Below, piece after piece: positions 23,851 through 37,556 of a stretch of DNA of 64,000 nucleotides. The number at the start of each line of letters is the position of its first letter. Position 1 is the stretch's first letter. The DNA is taken from positions 1,770,453 to 1,834,452 of the forward strand of contig ML978122.1 in the NCBI GenBank assembly GCA_010015805.1, given 5' to 3'. The notes under the pieces are model-generated. The model saw nothing but the letters and a program-made list of their open reading frames with translations. It did not search any database and had not been told where the DNA came from. This DNA comes from Rhizodiscina lignyota (lineage: Eukaryota; Ascomycota; Dothideomycetes; Aulographales; Rhizodiscinaceae). Position numbers and translations under genes: made by a program.

Positions 23851-25913
23851 CTAACTATTCGGGTCAACATTCGTCTCCATGATCCTCAACGGCTGTGGCG
23901 GCGGCGTTCCCGCTTCGTGACCCGGAGGCCCACCACCACTGTACGCAGTTCCTGGTCCGCCACCCGGGCCTTTCGCCGGCCTCTCCACCCTCTCAGACAC
24001 TCGCTCTACCAGATCGCTTGGGACACTCGTTGCTGTCTGTCCACTTGCTACGCTGATGCTGCTCATTGGTGCACTCTTTGGGCTTACCGCTCCTGCACCA
24101 ACAGGAAGCGGAGCCGTGTTGGTGATGCCAAGAGAGTCGAGGGCGACATTAGGCGCCACGTGTATGGAGGGTGTAGGAGTATGCATGGGCGTGAGGCGTG
24201 GGGTTCCTTGCATTTTGGGGGTGCCTATGCCCGTGAATGGAGAGATGGCGCCAGATTGGGTGCCTGATGGCATGTTGGATGGAGGGACAGGGATTGAGAT
24301 GTCTTCTGGAGAGCCGGGAATGAGTTGCTCTGGGAGATCGGGAATGTGGATGCGTTTGGCAGAGTTGTTGTATGAGGCGGGGATGATCTGGACCTTGGAG
24401 TCAGTATGGCACTGATATACTAATGGTAGATATGTTAGGGTATACATGCCTCGATTATTTCGTTGCGTGGGAAATCGAGCTTCGGGATATCCTGTGCGTT
24501 GCATGCCATTAGGTAGCCATACAACACGCGTAGCACGCTCTCGTGAGCAATGATAAGGAGGTCGTTATTCTCGCGTTCGAGCTCGAGAATGATCGGTTCA
24601 AGGCGCACAGCAAGGTCGTGATAGCTCTCTGCACGCGGGTAGCGGTGATGATAGGGATCTTGCTCGTGCTTGGCCACTTCTTCAGGATACTTCTCTCTGA
24701 TCCTCTTCTCGCTTAACCTCTCGCAGACACCAGGGTTCATCTGACTCATTTGTGAGCGCTGTCGGACGCGGTAACCCTTACTTGCGAGGTAATGGCTGGT
24801 CTCGATGGTGCGTCGTCGTGTGGAAGTCCATATAGTCAACGACTTGAGCGCATCATTTGGGCCTCCTCGGTCGATGAGAGCTTGTCGTTCTGCTTCTCGA
24901 TGCTGGATAAGAGTCTCTCCCATCTTCTGCGCATAGTCTTCTCCTTCTGGCGAGAGACTTGCATCCGCCTTGTAGCTGTCCTCGGTCGTTGTCGTGCCTG
25001 CTCGCGCAAAATATGTACGTCTTGACTTGATATGCAGGTTGAGGAGATAGAAGACAATCCTCTGGCTCAGATAGCCAAAGGCGCACTTGTTCACAAGCAC
25101 TCGCTCACCGGCATTGATGAGCTTGATCCAGTGAAGTTCCATCTCTTCCATTGTTTCGAAATGTGGTATCCTTGAAGCTATGCGAGTAAGATAATCCTTC
25201 ACTGCGTCTGCCTCGCTCCAGCCAATATAATCCGGGGATGATATCTTGACGCTTCGAACGTTCTCCTCAATGATGCGCTCATTGTTGCATTGCGATTCGA
25301 TGAACAGAGTCTGAATTCCATGTTTCGCAAATTCTCGAGCGAGGGATCTGCGACCTGCGGCGATTGCATTTACAGCATCGTAGATCGCGACTTGCCCATT
25401 TTCGTGCTCTAAGAAGTTGTAGATGTCCTCTCGGCATTTCTTCAAGATCTTGTTGCGCAGAAGTACCGATGACGGGCTTGCATTGACAAAGAAGTAGTCA
25501 TCTGGAACATCCTTTCCGGGTCCCAGAGTTGCGCGACGATAGTCACCCAGATGGAAGACGTGCGTTTTGACTCCTAGCCAGCGGAGATAACGTGCCACGG
25601 CGACTGAGATGTGAGTCTTGCCGCGTGCCGGGAGTCCCACGGTCACGATTACAATGCGTCCAGAGTGGAAGAGACGGCCAGATTCGGTACTGTACAGTTG
25701 CGCTGGTGCCATCTCCTCTTTCTCGGGCAAGTCGTGAATGGCATCGACAAAGGTTGACGACCGCCGCCGGAAGCGCGGCGAATTCGCGGCCACCTCCGCA
25801 GTTCTACATTCATTAGTATGTTGTTCTGACTAATGTAGGGATGCAATAGAATGGCTCTTGTTTCCATGTGAGTGGGACAGATGAGCTTCGGAGACCTACA
25901 GAAGGGTATCCAT
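23851..25913 (-). CDS. 6-phosphofructo-2-kinase with degenerate bisphosphatase domain
   Basis: Three exons (25913-25900, 25803-24446, 24419-23851), 646 residues. The first exon has only 14 bases (MDTLL). The kinase domain has the P-loop GLPARGKT at residues 61-68, YLRWLGVKTHVFHLGDYRR and YDAVNA. It makes fructose 2,6-bisphosphate, the activator of phosphofructokinase-1. The phosphatase half is recognisable (WTSTRRRTIETSHYL, ERLSEKRIREKYPEE, IIAHESVLRVLYGYL), but the phospho-histidine motif RHGE is replaced by RAGT at about residue 272. The bisphosphatase is therefore probably inactive, as known for some fungal isoforms. A Pro/Ser-rich tail of about 190 residues follows (PGSPEDISIPVPPSN...). 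Reading past the exon 2 donor would end the protein too early. Confidence 0.93.
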
Positions 25914-26560
25914 GGTGAACGTTTAGGAAATCGTTAGAAAAAGTTTAAAACTATCGCATCATATAAAACGGGTATGCACTCCTCAACGGTGGTCCGTTGA
26001 AGCAAAGTTTGCCACTGCGCTTTAGATTGTTGATTTGATTGTCGTCCAGTCTATGAAGGCGTCCACGGGGCCGTCTATCTTTAGCCCGGATTTCGGCAAA
26101 TGATGGATTGGCGTTTGATAATGGAGCGCGTTCTATGAAATCGACACTTTCAGAGAGCTGTAGAGAGCGCGTGGAGGAAGTCGGATATCTGGCGCCCTGG
26201 GAAAAGAAAGATATGCCGCGGGAATATGTTGTCATCGCCCACGCCTTCCTGTGATAAAGCGGCAAAGATGGGATGGCCTACGGACTTTGCCGCGGAGCTG
26301 CTGGCGGCAACACTTCGGGAAGTTCGGTACCTCGAGCTCGCTGACGCGCCAGCCGCTGCCGCAGGCGCGCAGAATACGTCGTGAGAATTGTGATCGAGAA
26401 TCGCCAGCTCCAGCGCACGCGACGCCCTTCCCATCCGTACTTCTATTGATACTCGTTCAATCTCGTCCGCAGGTCCTCCGCACTCCCCTCCCCAGCTTCG
26501 CACTCCTTTTTCTCGTCACCCCCTCACTTTCAGCCTCCTCGAGGCTCGCTCCTAATCACC
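25914..26560. promoter_or_regulatory. Divergent promoter region, PFK-2 and TOM40
   Basis: 647 bases between the two start codons. A CT-rich tract (about 26440-26550) precedes the TOM40 ATG. Open frames here (for example - strand 25951-26265) show no motif and probably belong to the leaders. Confidence 0.5.
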
Positions 26561-27749
26561 ATGTCCGCCGAAAAATCACCACTTCCCGACTTCCTCACCC
26601 TGAACCCGGTCGTCGCACGGTTAAGAGATGTATACAATGCTTTTCACGACCGGAGAGCCTCTCTCGGATTGTCAAATCCTGGCACAATAGAGAAGATTGC
26701 GCAAGAGGTGCAGCGAGATGTGTTTCTCAACAATTACGCCTTCACCGGCCTCCGCGCCGATATCACAAAGGCATTTAGCGTCATGCCGATGTTCCAAGTC
26801 AGCCACTCGCTGTCGATGGGAAGTCAGATGTTACCGCCGTATGGGTTTGCCGCATTGTACGGCTCGTCCAAGGTACGTTCTTTTTCTCCAGTTGTTCAAA
26901 AAAAATTTAGAGCTTGGAACGGTTATGGATACTAATAAATCGAAAAAGGTGTTCATGCAAGCAAATCTCGACTCCGATCTTTCACTCAACGGCCGCTTTA
27001 ACTATCGGTGGAGCTCGTCCTTCATAACGAAGACCAGCGTTCAGCTCGCGCAGGGGCAAGCGATGGCCAACTTCGAGAATGACTACACGGGAGCAGATTT
27101 TTCGGCATCGCTGAAGATGATGAACCCTTCGATACTCGATGGCGGCCTCACTGGCATATTTGTTGGCAGCTATCTCCAATCTCTCACACCTCGCTTCGCA
27201 CTGGGACTGGAAGGCGTCTGGCAGCGTGCTGCAATGAATCGGGGACCGGAGATGTTGGTCAGCTATGCTGCCAAATACAAAGGAGATGACTGGATCGCGA
27301 GTGCGCAATTGCTGGCAGCAGGAGGCATTTCGGCGTCTTATTGGAGGCGGTTGACGGAGCGAGTTGAGACTGGTGTCGACGTCAGCCTTCAATTCGCAGG
27401 ACTGGGCATGGCTCCAGGCGGCATGATGAGTTCAGTCAAGAAAGAGGGTGTTACGACAATCGGTGCAAAATACGACTTCAGGGCTAGCTCATTCCGAGCG
27501 CAGATCGATAGCCAAGGGAAGTTGGGATGTCTGCTGGAGAAGAGAGTCGCTCCTCAAGTCCAAGTGACATTTGCAGGAGAGATTGATCACCCAAAGGTAG
27601 GGCAGTCTTTGATACATTGTATAACAATCTTACTGACAAAATCTTAGAATACTGCCAAAGTTGGTCTTGCAGTGTCACTCGAAGCCGCCGACGAGGACGT
27701 CATGGCGCAACAAGAAAGGACAGGCGAAGTCGCATCGCCGCCATTCTAA
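26561..27749 (+). CDS. TOM40: Mitochondrial import receptor subunit Tom40
   Basis: Three exons (26561-26872, 26949-27596, 27648-27749), 353 residues, the normal length. It begins [27 protein letters not shown]..., the conserved N-terminal segment. The rest is a 19-strand porin_3 beta-barrel with characteristic pieces: [37 protein letters not shown] and [27 protein letters not shown]. It forms the protein-conducting channel of the outer mitochondrial membrane and binds Tom22. The last exon ([18 protein letters not shown]...) completes the final strand. The start has a good context (CACCATG). Confidence 0.95.
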
Positions 27750-28185
27750 TCGATGAAGGCTCCGGCTATGTGCTCCAATCTCTCATCATTCCTCTTCGTG
27801 TATTATCAGCATCAGCATGCGCGCGCCAACAGTTATATCATGGGCCGAGCGCGTTCCCGAAGAAAAGCCACGCCACGAAGGTCACGTCGCCCTCATTGTG
27901 TCAAATAGACTAATTGCCTTCTCTTCTGATCTTTTGTCCAATTGGAACCCGGACAGAAGATCTCCTCTTTGGTGAAGTGGGTCGGACGTGGTTTCTATGA
28001 ATAGCACGATGTCTGGACTGGGACTGGATCCAAAGAGATAAAGTTTTCTGGGGCCACGTGCGTGTGATTTTGTGGATTACTTGTATATATAGAGCACGCA
28101 AAATACCATTGTTCTCCTCTTTATGCTGCTACTACAGATCATACTAATGTCGTCGATACATGTCTGCACATACGTTGCTATTGCT
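27750..28185. other. Convergent 3' intergenic region
   Basis: 436 bases between the 3' ends of TOM40 and the FAD-linked oxidase gene. No gene seen. Confidence 0.5.
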
Positions 28186-30248
28186 TCAAAGCTCATACTT
28201 GCGACCTCTAGAGCACCCGTCCTCCGTCCAAGGCACCTGACACAGTTTTCCGTCACTCTGCTCAACCCAGTCCTCACTCCCCACGCAGCTGCGGCACCAA
28301 AACAATCCGTTCGGGTCATACTTCTTTTTGATATCCCTCAACTTGGGATAGTTCTTGCCGAAGAAGGTATACTGCCAGTCTGGTTCGAAAACATCCGGCT
28401 CGTTGAAGTATGCACCACTGTCTGGAGCAAGCTGCCTCAGAGCGCGTGTCCTATTGTAAGTGATGTCATTGTACACATCGTTGATTTCGCTCTCCGGCGA
28501 GCCATCTACCCAACCTTCGGTTGTGATGAGATGCACGACTGCGTCGCGCCAGGCAGGGTTGAGGGCGGTGTCAAGATTGCGATTTGCAGAGTTGGCGATC
28601 ATATGGCCGATTACGAAGTTGTTCCGTACAGGGGACTAGAGTTTGTGAGTATTTGCTCTGATAATGCTGGACGGATGGACCAATATGACTTACCACACTC
28701 CCATCTGTCTTCGGTCCTACATATTGTAATGTCCTCGCCACTAAATCCAAGTCTTCGGATAGACTACTGGTGCTTAGCAAGCGACTACCGAAATCAGAGC
28801 CGCCAGTTGCGACTGGCTCTGGCCCAGGTGGGTACCACATGTCGTAGAAGGTAGGCGCTTCTAAAATAGTGGTGTTGTAGAAGAGCCATCCCTCCGCCAC
28901 AGTCTGATCCAATGTCTTCTTGAACGAGGCAAAAGTATCATTGGCGAAGCTGGCAGGCTTGTCGTAGAAATACCATCCACCCATGAAGTACAGACCAGGT
29001 GAGGCTGGTGGACCGACAATACCATAGTAGCCCTGCAGACCGGCTGTTTTCCATGCGATGAATTCATGGTGTAGCTGAGCCATGAGGTCATAGAATGCCG
29101 TAGTGGTGTTTGGGTTCACTTTCGTCTGCGCAATATTCAGAATGAATACGTTGCTCTTCGGCGTCGGGAATGCCTTTACGACGGCTTGCGTAATGACACC
29201 GAAAGTGCCCCCACCGCCGCCTCGGAGCGCCCAATAGAGGTCCTGGTGCTGGAACGCGTTCGCTGTGACGATTTCGCCCGAGGCAAGGACTACTGTGGCT
29301 TCAAGTAGATTGTCGGATCCCATGCCGTACGAGCTCGATAATGGGCCGTGGCCTCCGCCCTGCATCCAGCCAGCAAGACCAACGGTGGGGTTAGAGCCGC
29401 CGACGACAATGGCCCCGGATTTGTTTGACAAAGCATAGACTTCAAAGTCCTGCATGCCAGCGCTGACAGTAGCAGCCATTTGAGCCGGGGTGTCGGAAGG
29501 GCAGTCGGAGGGTTTCCAGGATTTGTGTAACTGGAACGACTTCAAGTTGTGCGTCCAGATTCTGGGCAATTCTGTTAATTCCTACTCATCTTTTCGAAAG
29601 TAAAGAAACAACAAGACATACGAGAGGCTGCCCCATCCCGTACTGCGACCAGGGAAATTGTGACCGGTGTTTTTGATCACAACTCGAACTCCGGTTTTAC
29701 CAGCCCATTTCAGTGCCGTACTAATCTGCTCGGCGCTCGAGGCATTGACGACGTAGTAGGGATACCCTCCGCCGATGCCTCTACCACCCCCACCAGCACC
29801 AAGACTGCATCCCTCGGCCTCCGCACCAGGGTCTCCCGTAATGCTAGAGCCGTTCGCGAAGATCGGGTTACACGAGTTGTTGGCCCAGATAGGGTAGTCG
29901 ATGCTGATTGGATTGGCGGCGTGGAAGCTCGAGTTTAGCCATTGTGAGGCCACGAAAGCGCAAAGAGTTTCGTTGAAATCATGGAATGGGCTGGATGGAT
30001 AACAAACGCTAGCTGGAGGAACGGCAGCAATGAGAGCTCCGTGAAGCGAAGTGTTGAGAGATTTCCATTCAGCTTCGGACGGAAAACAATCCGTATTTGG
30101 AGTCTGGGTATATTGTTAGGACTATATTTATAAGTTGGAAAAGCATGAGACGAACACATTTACATGTTTGTTGAGTAGCTTGGACAGAAAAGAAAGAGAA
30201 GAAAAAAGAAATGTAGCAGATCGATTTGATTGTTGAACCAAGCTCCAT
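28186..30248 (-). CDS. Secreted FAD-linked oxidase, berberine-bridge-enzyme type
   Basis: Four exons (30248-30156, 30103-29622, 29561-28694, 28635-28186), 630 residues. A signal peptide (SIKSICYISFFFSFFSVQA) is followed by QTCKCTPNTDCFPSEAEW, the typical Cys-rich start of fungal members. The PCMH FAD domain has [29 protein letters not shown], whose His is the usual covalent FAD site, then GWMQGGGHGPLSSSYGMGSDNLL. ALRGGGGGTFGVITQAVVKAFP follows. The BBE C-terminus ends FFGKNYPKLRDIKKKYDPNGLFWCRSCVGSEDW. The Cys of the second flavin bond would lie in the GGGHGPLSS loop and is absent, so FAD is probably attached once only. Such enzymes oxidise alcohols, amines or ring systems in secondary metabolism or act on sugars. 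It starts the metabolite-like run at 28-41 kb. Confidence 0.9.
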
Positions 30249-31068
30249 GTTGGATTCATAGATTGCGTACTTTGTTTATAGAGATATCTCCACAGGAGCA
30301 GATGACGGAAGAGTAGGAAATCTGGGAGGCCTATATATCGCTCAATTATGCTTTCGAATATGTAGAACGCTTGCGCCGACGCGTCATTTCTCTTTGACAA
30401 GTTCAAAATTCAAAAGAAGATGTTTCTCTACAGCCAGCAAAAATGCCTCGTTTGATCTCATAAATGATCCAAAACTCCGCACTTTCCCATTCATGGAACC
30501 AATTCACCGAAGCACGTTAATAAAGCTTATGCTTGTGATTGGGGAATCTGCTATATTACGGAATACCAAGCGTGAGCAGCGCCTGCCCAGACAGAGCTGA
30601 AAAGACCGCAAGAGAGACTGGAAGAAGAGACCATTGAGATTGAATATGCGTGCAGATCAGGCTCGTATGCGGTGCAAACCCCTGACCGAAAGCGAGAAGT
30701 TGTTCGCATTGGTGGATCGAAGGAGGCCAAGAAGGCAGACTTTAAAAAAGGCGCGAGGCTGGGGAACGCCACGATTGGACATCTTGTCTATATCGGTCAG
30801 AATTCGCGATCACGTGTAGGTTAACAGTTACACGAATCATGCTCTTGTTTCATTGGCTAATAGCTACTTGTAAAAAAGTGACCGACCGCGCTCGTGTTTC
30901 CGCATCCCCCGCTGGGGCTCATTACCGAAGCCGATTAGTGCTAAACAAGAAATTGTGCACGCGACCAAATGGGCTCTTATACTCAGAGTCATCGCTCCGG
31001 AGGTTGGATCACCTTCGACAAATTCAAGACTCGGTAACTTGATACCAAGTAGCACCACCAGAACCAAC
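30249..31068. promoter_or_regulatory. Divergent promoter region, FAD oxidase and MFS transporter
   Basis: 820 bases between the two start codons on opposite strands. No gene supported. Shared control of the two genes is possible but is inference. Confidence 0.4.
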
Positions 31069-32512
31069 ATGGCACAACCTGGATCGTATGAGCTTGACGA
31101 TCGGGTTCAACCTCCATCTCCGAGACATGAAGCAAGTATGGAGGAAATCAATGATCATGAAGGACGAGCGTCTGAAGGGGGACGCTGGGACTGGAAAAGG
31201 AAAGAAATTCAAACGCTTGTGGGAGCATCACTCGTGCAACTCCCAATCTGGGGTGAGTCTAAGGGGATCCAGCTCCTAAGGACTGTTGACTCATATAGCA
31301 GGGTTTGCCATGAGTTATGGTATCCTTCAGGAATATTTCTCCAACAATTGGCCACTGAAAGGCTCCAATTCTGCAGCCGGTGTCATTGGCACAACTTCGA
31401 ATGGTGTCATCTACATTGCAATGCCCTTTCTTTTCGGCCTCTTCAGTCAACCAGGTCGGGCCCGCTTTCGACAAGCCGTTGCGCTTGGTGGTCTGGCACT
31501 TTGTGCTCTCAGCTTTCTCCTGTCCTCATTCAGTGTCTACCTTTGGCATGTTATAGCAACACAAAGTGTGTTAGCATCCTTAGGCGGAGCGCTTATATAC
31601 AGCCCCACCACGCTTTCTCTTGGCGAATGCTTCAATACGGGCAACCGCGCGACTGCATATGCGATTGTGTTGTCATTCAAGGCCTCCGTAGGATCTACAT
31701 GTCCGTTTTTGATTCGTTTCCTGCTCGATAAGTATGGATTCCGCCTCACGATGCGAGTGTGGGCTGCCATTGTCGCCGGAAGCGGGTTGTGTGGTATTTT
31801 GCTGATCCCAGTCGACACCTCGAGGGAATCCATCATCGACAGCAGTAGGAGGCGCCGGACAGCTTGGCATTTCCTGAAGCACAGAACCTTTTACATCTAT
31901 AGCATTGCCACCATTCTCCAGAGTTCTGGCTATGGGATTCCTCCGACTTATATCATCTCCTACGCACGCTCCACGGTATCGATGTCCCAAATGACCACCA
32001 CGCTTCTCTTGACGCTTTTCAATATCCCTGGGATTCTGGCTTCCAACGTCTTTGGCTATTTGAGTGATAACAAACGATATCCTCTCTCTGCTACTTCGAC
32101 CACACTGATATCCAGTCTGAGCTCTGCACTCGCAATCTTGCTGCTCTGGGGTTTCGCATCTCGGAATAATATGGCGCTCCTTCTGTGCTTTTCCATAATA
32201 TTTGGCTTCTTCTCAAGCGCTTACAGCGCGACATGGGGCGGCATGATCAAAGAGATGGAACATGAGGCCGTACAGCGGAATGAGGCGCTCGATCCGGGAC
32301 TTGTATACGGGCTATTGAACGGCGCAAGAGGAGTCGGATACGTAAGTGGTGGCTTGGCCAGCGTACCACTTCTCAAGACAGGCGCGAATATGAGTGGAAC
32401 CGGAAGATTCGGCTATGCGACAGAGTATGGTCCTCTGATCATCTTCACCGGTCTGGTATCGAGCTTCGGAGGTTGGAGCTTGGTGTGGAAGTGCTACAAA
32501 ATGTTCCGGTGA
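31069..32512 (+). CDS. MFS transporter, monocarboxylate-transporter-like
   Basis: Two exons (31069-31252, 31302-32512), 464 residues. A hydrophilic N-terminus of about 50 residues precedes twelve predicted membrane segments, beginning LVGASLVQLPIWGFAMSYGILQEYF. The stretch SYGILQEYF and SGGALIYSPTTLSLGECF-like helix 4/5 region mark the MCT (SLC16-like) branch common in filamentous fungi. The central loop is short and basic (SSRRRRTAWHFLKHR). These carriers move small carboxylates or metabolites across the plasma membrane; the substrate is not predictable. Its neighbour is a divergent FAD oxidase, which suggests export or import of that enzyme's substrate or product (inference). Confidence 0.85.
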
Positions 32513-32635
32513 TCAATTGGAGTCATATGACGAATGGTCCCGAGAGTTCTGGATGCTTGTTTCCATTCTGCTTGAGAGCCAATATCGGAGTTGCTGAGAA
32601 TGAGAGTTTGAAATGGACTTTCCAGGCCCGTCCAA

Positions 32636-32953
32636 TCAATCCTTTTTCGATGCAGAAGAATCTGAATGTGCACTATTTGATGGGTTTTTGGCATTCGCAG
32701 AGGCTGTGTGGGATAACTGTGTCAGCATCGCAGTCAACCATTGTGAGTAAAATCTGCATAAGTACTCACTATTTTTTCCAGCAGCCAGCTCACGGCGGAT
32801 AGCCTCAACCTCTTCTTGTGTCGGTTCTCGATTGTCCTCGGCAAATTCAGCTTCTTTGATCCGCTTGTTCTGCTGGACAGCATCTTCTTTAGACGTGGTC
32901 TCAGCGATGGAATTTAAGGTATCGTAGAAAGCCTGGTCCATGGAGGAAGGCAT
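32636..32953 (-). CDS. Small acidic hypothetical protein
   Basis: I do not recognise this. The frame begins MPSSMDQAFYDTLNSIAE and has a strongly charged helical stretch (QQNKRIKEAEFAEDNREPTQEEVEAIRRELAAGKN), which looks coding rather than random. The unspliced frame gives 105 residues. A GTGAGT donor just after AAGKN and an ACAG acceptor 50 bases later would give about 75 residues ending ...HSLCECQKPIK. I cannot decide between the two. It is convergent with the MFS gene. Confidence 0.5.
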   Translation of the reverse strand: MPSSMDQAFYDTLNSIAETTSKEDAVQQNKRIKEAEFAEDNREPTQEEVEAIRRELAAGKNSEYLCRFYSQWLTAMLTQLSHTASANAKNPSNSAHSDSSASKKD

Positions 32954-33578
32954 AGTTACCAGAATGATCCACAGTCAAGTAGTAGCGAAGTATTAGAAAG
33001 ACACCGACGAGGACACAAGTCTAGGTGTTGCACTGTTAAAACGCGAGTTCCTGGAAAAATCTGTCGAAGTCAAGGTCGCCCAAAGGACTATGAAACAACG
33101 TATGGTAGCGCCTCCGAACTTGCCGTGAAGGTTATTCTTGCAATCGACCTTGTCAGGCTGCTAGCGTCCGACCGGCCCGTCTACGGCAGTGAGAAACATT
33201 GCCATTGGAGGCTTTCTGAATTATTGTGGATTATGGGTCCGTTGGCGGGACGGATAGTAGAGATTTAAAGTTGCAGCTAGCCCTAAGAGGTAAACAAAAC
33301 TTTATGTTGACTGTTATAGAAGCTCAAGCCCTACCTTAGAGGGCTAGCTGTAACTTTAGGGTAGGCCCCTGCCAGCGTACGGCCAATGAGGAGCTTTAGG
33401 CGTGATAGTCACGATATATCCAATGACGGCATGATAGCATGAGCTGATAGAAATCTGCAATTTGCATGTGGTCGCTGAAGGGTTTAAAGTTTTGGTTGAA
33501 ATACTCGCGTCTCGCAAGCTCAAGGTGTGGTCATAAACCCCTCTTCACATCAATTGAGCCAGCAACCAAAGACATAAC
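32954..33578. other. Intergenic region upstream of the enolase paralogue
   Basis: Holds the small inverted-repeat element at 33265 and the promoter of the enolase gene. No other feature seen. Confidence 0.45.
33265..33360. repeat. Short inverted-repeat element (MITE-like, about 96 bp)
   Basis: The left arm TTAAAGTTGCAGCTAGCCCT and the reverse complement of the right arm CTAAAGTTACAGCTAGCCCT match except at two positions, and similarity continues inward (AAGAGGTA against CTAAGGTA). The interior is AT-rich and non-coding. No sequence relation to the GGGTGA MITE. I cannot see a target-site duplication. Confidence 0.6.
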
Positions 33579-35111
<1,533 letters not shown>

Positions 35112-35739
35112 ATATCCATCAAGACAAGACATGGTCGCATATATCCGTGCTACGGAATGAGGTCGAGGCATTCACATAGTCAGTGGGCATCGGCACCAAT
35201 CGATCCAGACGATCCTTCTGTTGATTAGGAGAACACGAAATCCTCGTATCGCGGGCTGCTCAGTCTCGGACCAGGTCAATCTCGAGCTTGGCCAAATTGA
35301 GATGATGACGGGCTATTGATATTCTATTTTTGAAGCAACTGGAGCATGATCGTTGATCGTAGAGGGCCAGCTTTCGAAAGTTGTTGTGAAAGGAGAGAAA
35401 CGCTCCGCTCCAAATGCCTAACTTCCGGCTTAGCGTCGGGTCAACCACGGAACCCTTGCACGAGAGTATCACCAAGAACATCGGCAGTTGCAGAATTATG
35501 TTTGCCGAAAGTTTTCACACTTCATTCTCTCCAGCCTTGCTGCCACGGCAGTTCTCAACATCGTATGAGAAAGTCGTTACTTCGTGCATTACCAAAAGCC
35601 GCAGTCCACCTGACAATCTGCATAGGTATCGTCTGTCCGAATTGAGTTACGCTCGTGATGCAAAGACGCCATTCTATTTCCCGTACCGGGCCTCCTTCGA
35701 TGGAACTTTCGTCATGCAGCTCAATCACAGCGGCTACGC
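35112..35739. other. Convergent 3' intergenic region
   Basis: About 630 bases between the 3' ends of enolase and P450. Short frames here are not supported as genes. Confidence 0.45.
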
Positions 35740-37556
35740 TCATATCTGGACAGACATGTCCGTGCCCTCCTCTCGTCTCCTCGGGATTACCATCACGTTG
35801 TGCAATTTGACATCCACGGCTTCGAACTGAGTCATGACGTTAGCCACATCCAGAGGAATGGCAGCATCTTAGTGAAGAAATCACTCACCCTGTAGATTCT
35901 CAACAGCGTCGCCCAAATTTTATAGAGCTCCAATTGGACGATGTTTTTCCCGATGCAACTCCGGCTTCCATGGCCGAACACCAGCATGGCCCTGCGCATC
36001 TTCAACACTCGTTCATGGTGTTTCTCTGCACTCTCGTAATCTCGGCGCATCCACCGGTCTGGATTGAATTGACGTGCATCCGCTCCGAATACATCGGGAA
36101 GCATGGCGATTGATGCTGCGTTCATCGCTACAACTGTGCCCGGCGGCAGTTCCGTACCGTCTGGAAGGCGGAGGCCGTTTTTAGGTGCGAGACGTTCTAG
36201 ATTATTCGCTGGCGCGCCAAATGTGCGGTATGACTCTTGGATCATGGCGTCGAGGTATGGCATCTTGAGGGCCAGGTCAAGCGCTGCCGGGCCCTCAGTT
36301 TCAGCCTCTTTCATTGCGGCCATATTAACACTGGTGATCTCATTGTACAGGCGGTCCTGAGCTTCTGGGTGCAATGCCAGCCAGTGGATGGTGGCGTCCA
36401 TTGCTTTTGCGCTGTTGTTTGCTCCAGCGACAACATTCGTGGTGGAAAGATGAATGAGGCGAATTTCGTCCATAAGCGGGTAAGCCTTCCGCGAAGCAAT
36501 GAAGCTGCCCAGCAAATCATCGTATTGTCGGTTCGTCACCAAGGTCTGCGCCTCAGGGTCTTTCTCTGCTTTCAATAGTCGCTCCCTCACAACGCGTTGT
36601 GCAAAGAGGAAGAACTTGTTGGTCGGCTTTTTCTTAAAAAGGTTGAGGAACGGATTCCGCTTCGTAATTGTGTCGAGAAAGGGGAAGTTGTTGGCGACGC
36701 TGATGTAGCGGAAGTGTTCTTGCTGGGCCTTCAGCATGCCATTGAAGTCGTAGCCATGGTCGAGAAAGCCCAGGGGCTCGCCGAAAGAGATCTTAGACAT
36801 AACATCGAAACCCCCTTACACCCAGTTAGCTGGCGATGCTGCTTGGTGGATTGTGGACAACGAACAATACTGTAGCCACCGGCTCATGTTAATTGGTTTG
36901 CCTTGGGAACCGTACTTATCCATCACTCCGACCAGCTTTTCAATCATCTGATCAATGTATCCCTCGTAGCCTTTCAGTGAGGACAAGGAATAAGCATGTG
37001 CAATTGGCCGCCTGAACCTTCCATGGGTCTCCTCCTCCTTGATGCTGACTAGCGCTGTCTGATTGGTGCCTTTGCAATGTCAGTTCAATAGATATTAACC
37101 AGGAGGCGTCTAGAGGGAAACGCCATTATCGAGAAATGAGTGATTTACCTCTGATGACAAAGACATTATAGCCAGGACCCTAATCATAAGCACGAATCAG
37201 CGAGAGTCTTACGCCGTTAGGGGTGTTCATACCTTGTCGAGGCGTTGCCTGAATCCAAATACAGTCTCGATGGCTTCGGGATCATATACGAGCACATGAG
37301 TTGGCCCAATCCTCACAACATCACCATAGCGCCCGATCATGTTGATCTGGTAGTTGTTGACACCTTCTTGATGATGGTTGAGCTTCCATGCTTGATAGCC
37401 GCGCCACGCATTGCTGTATTTGGCCAACCAGGGACCAGGTATATGATCGAGTTTTGCTTTCTTGCTTCCGACAAAAAAGTAGGCGAAGAATGCAAAGACA
37501 GAACCCGCAATGAGGTAAATGGGAGACAGAGACAGGAACAAACCTGAGACAGCCAT
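35740..37556 (-). CDS. Cytochrome P450 monooxygenase (microsomal, secondary-metabolism type)
   Basis: Five exons (37556-37233, 37179-37149, 37069-36866, 36814-35889, 35826-35740), 523 residues. I chose the ATG at 37556 because it begins the membrane anchor (MAVSGLFLSLSPIYLIAGSV...), rather than one 29 codons upstream. Then come the proline hinge HIPGPWLAKY, the I-helix VVAGANNSAKAM (the usual threonine is replaced by Ser/Ala), QESYRTF (ExxR), FNPDRW (PERF-like) and the haem loop FGHGSRSCIGKN with the Cys ligand at about residue 474. It resembles the pisatin-demethylase-like class of fungal P450s. Reaction and substrate are unknown. The 31-base second exon and the WLQYWGFDVMSKISFG junction are easy to miss. 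Confidence 0.9.

Noticed and set aside
25951-26503. Frames on - upstream of PFK-2
   Set aside because: Lie in the divergent promoter and leader of PFK-2 and TOM40 and show no protein signature.
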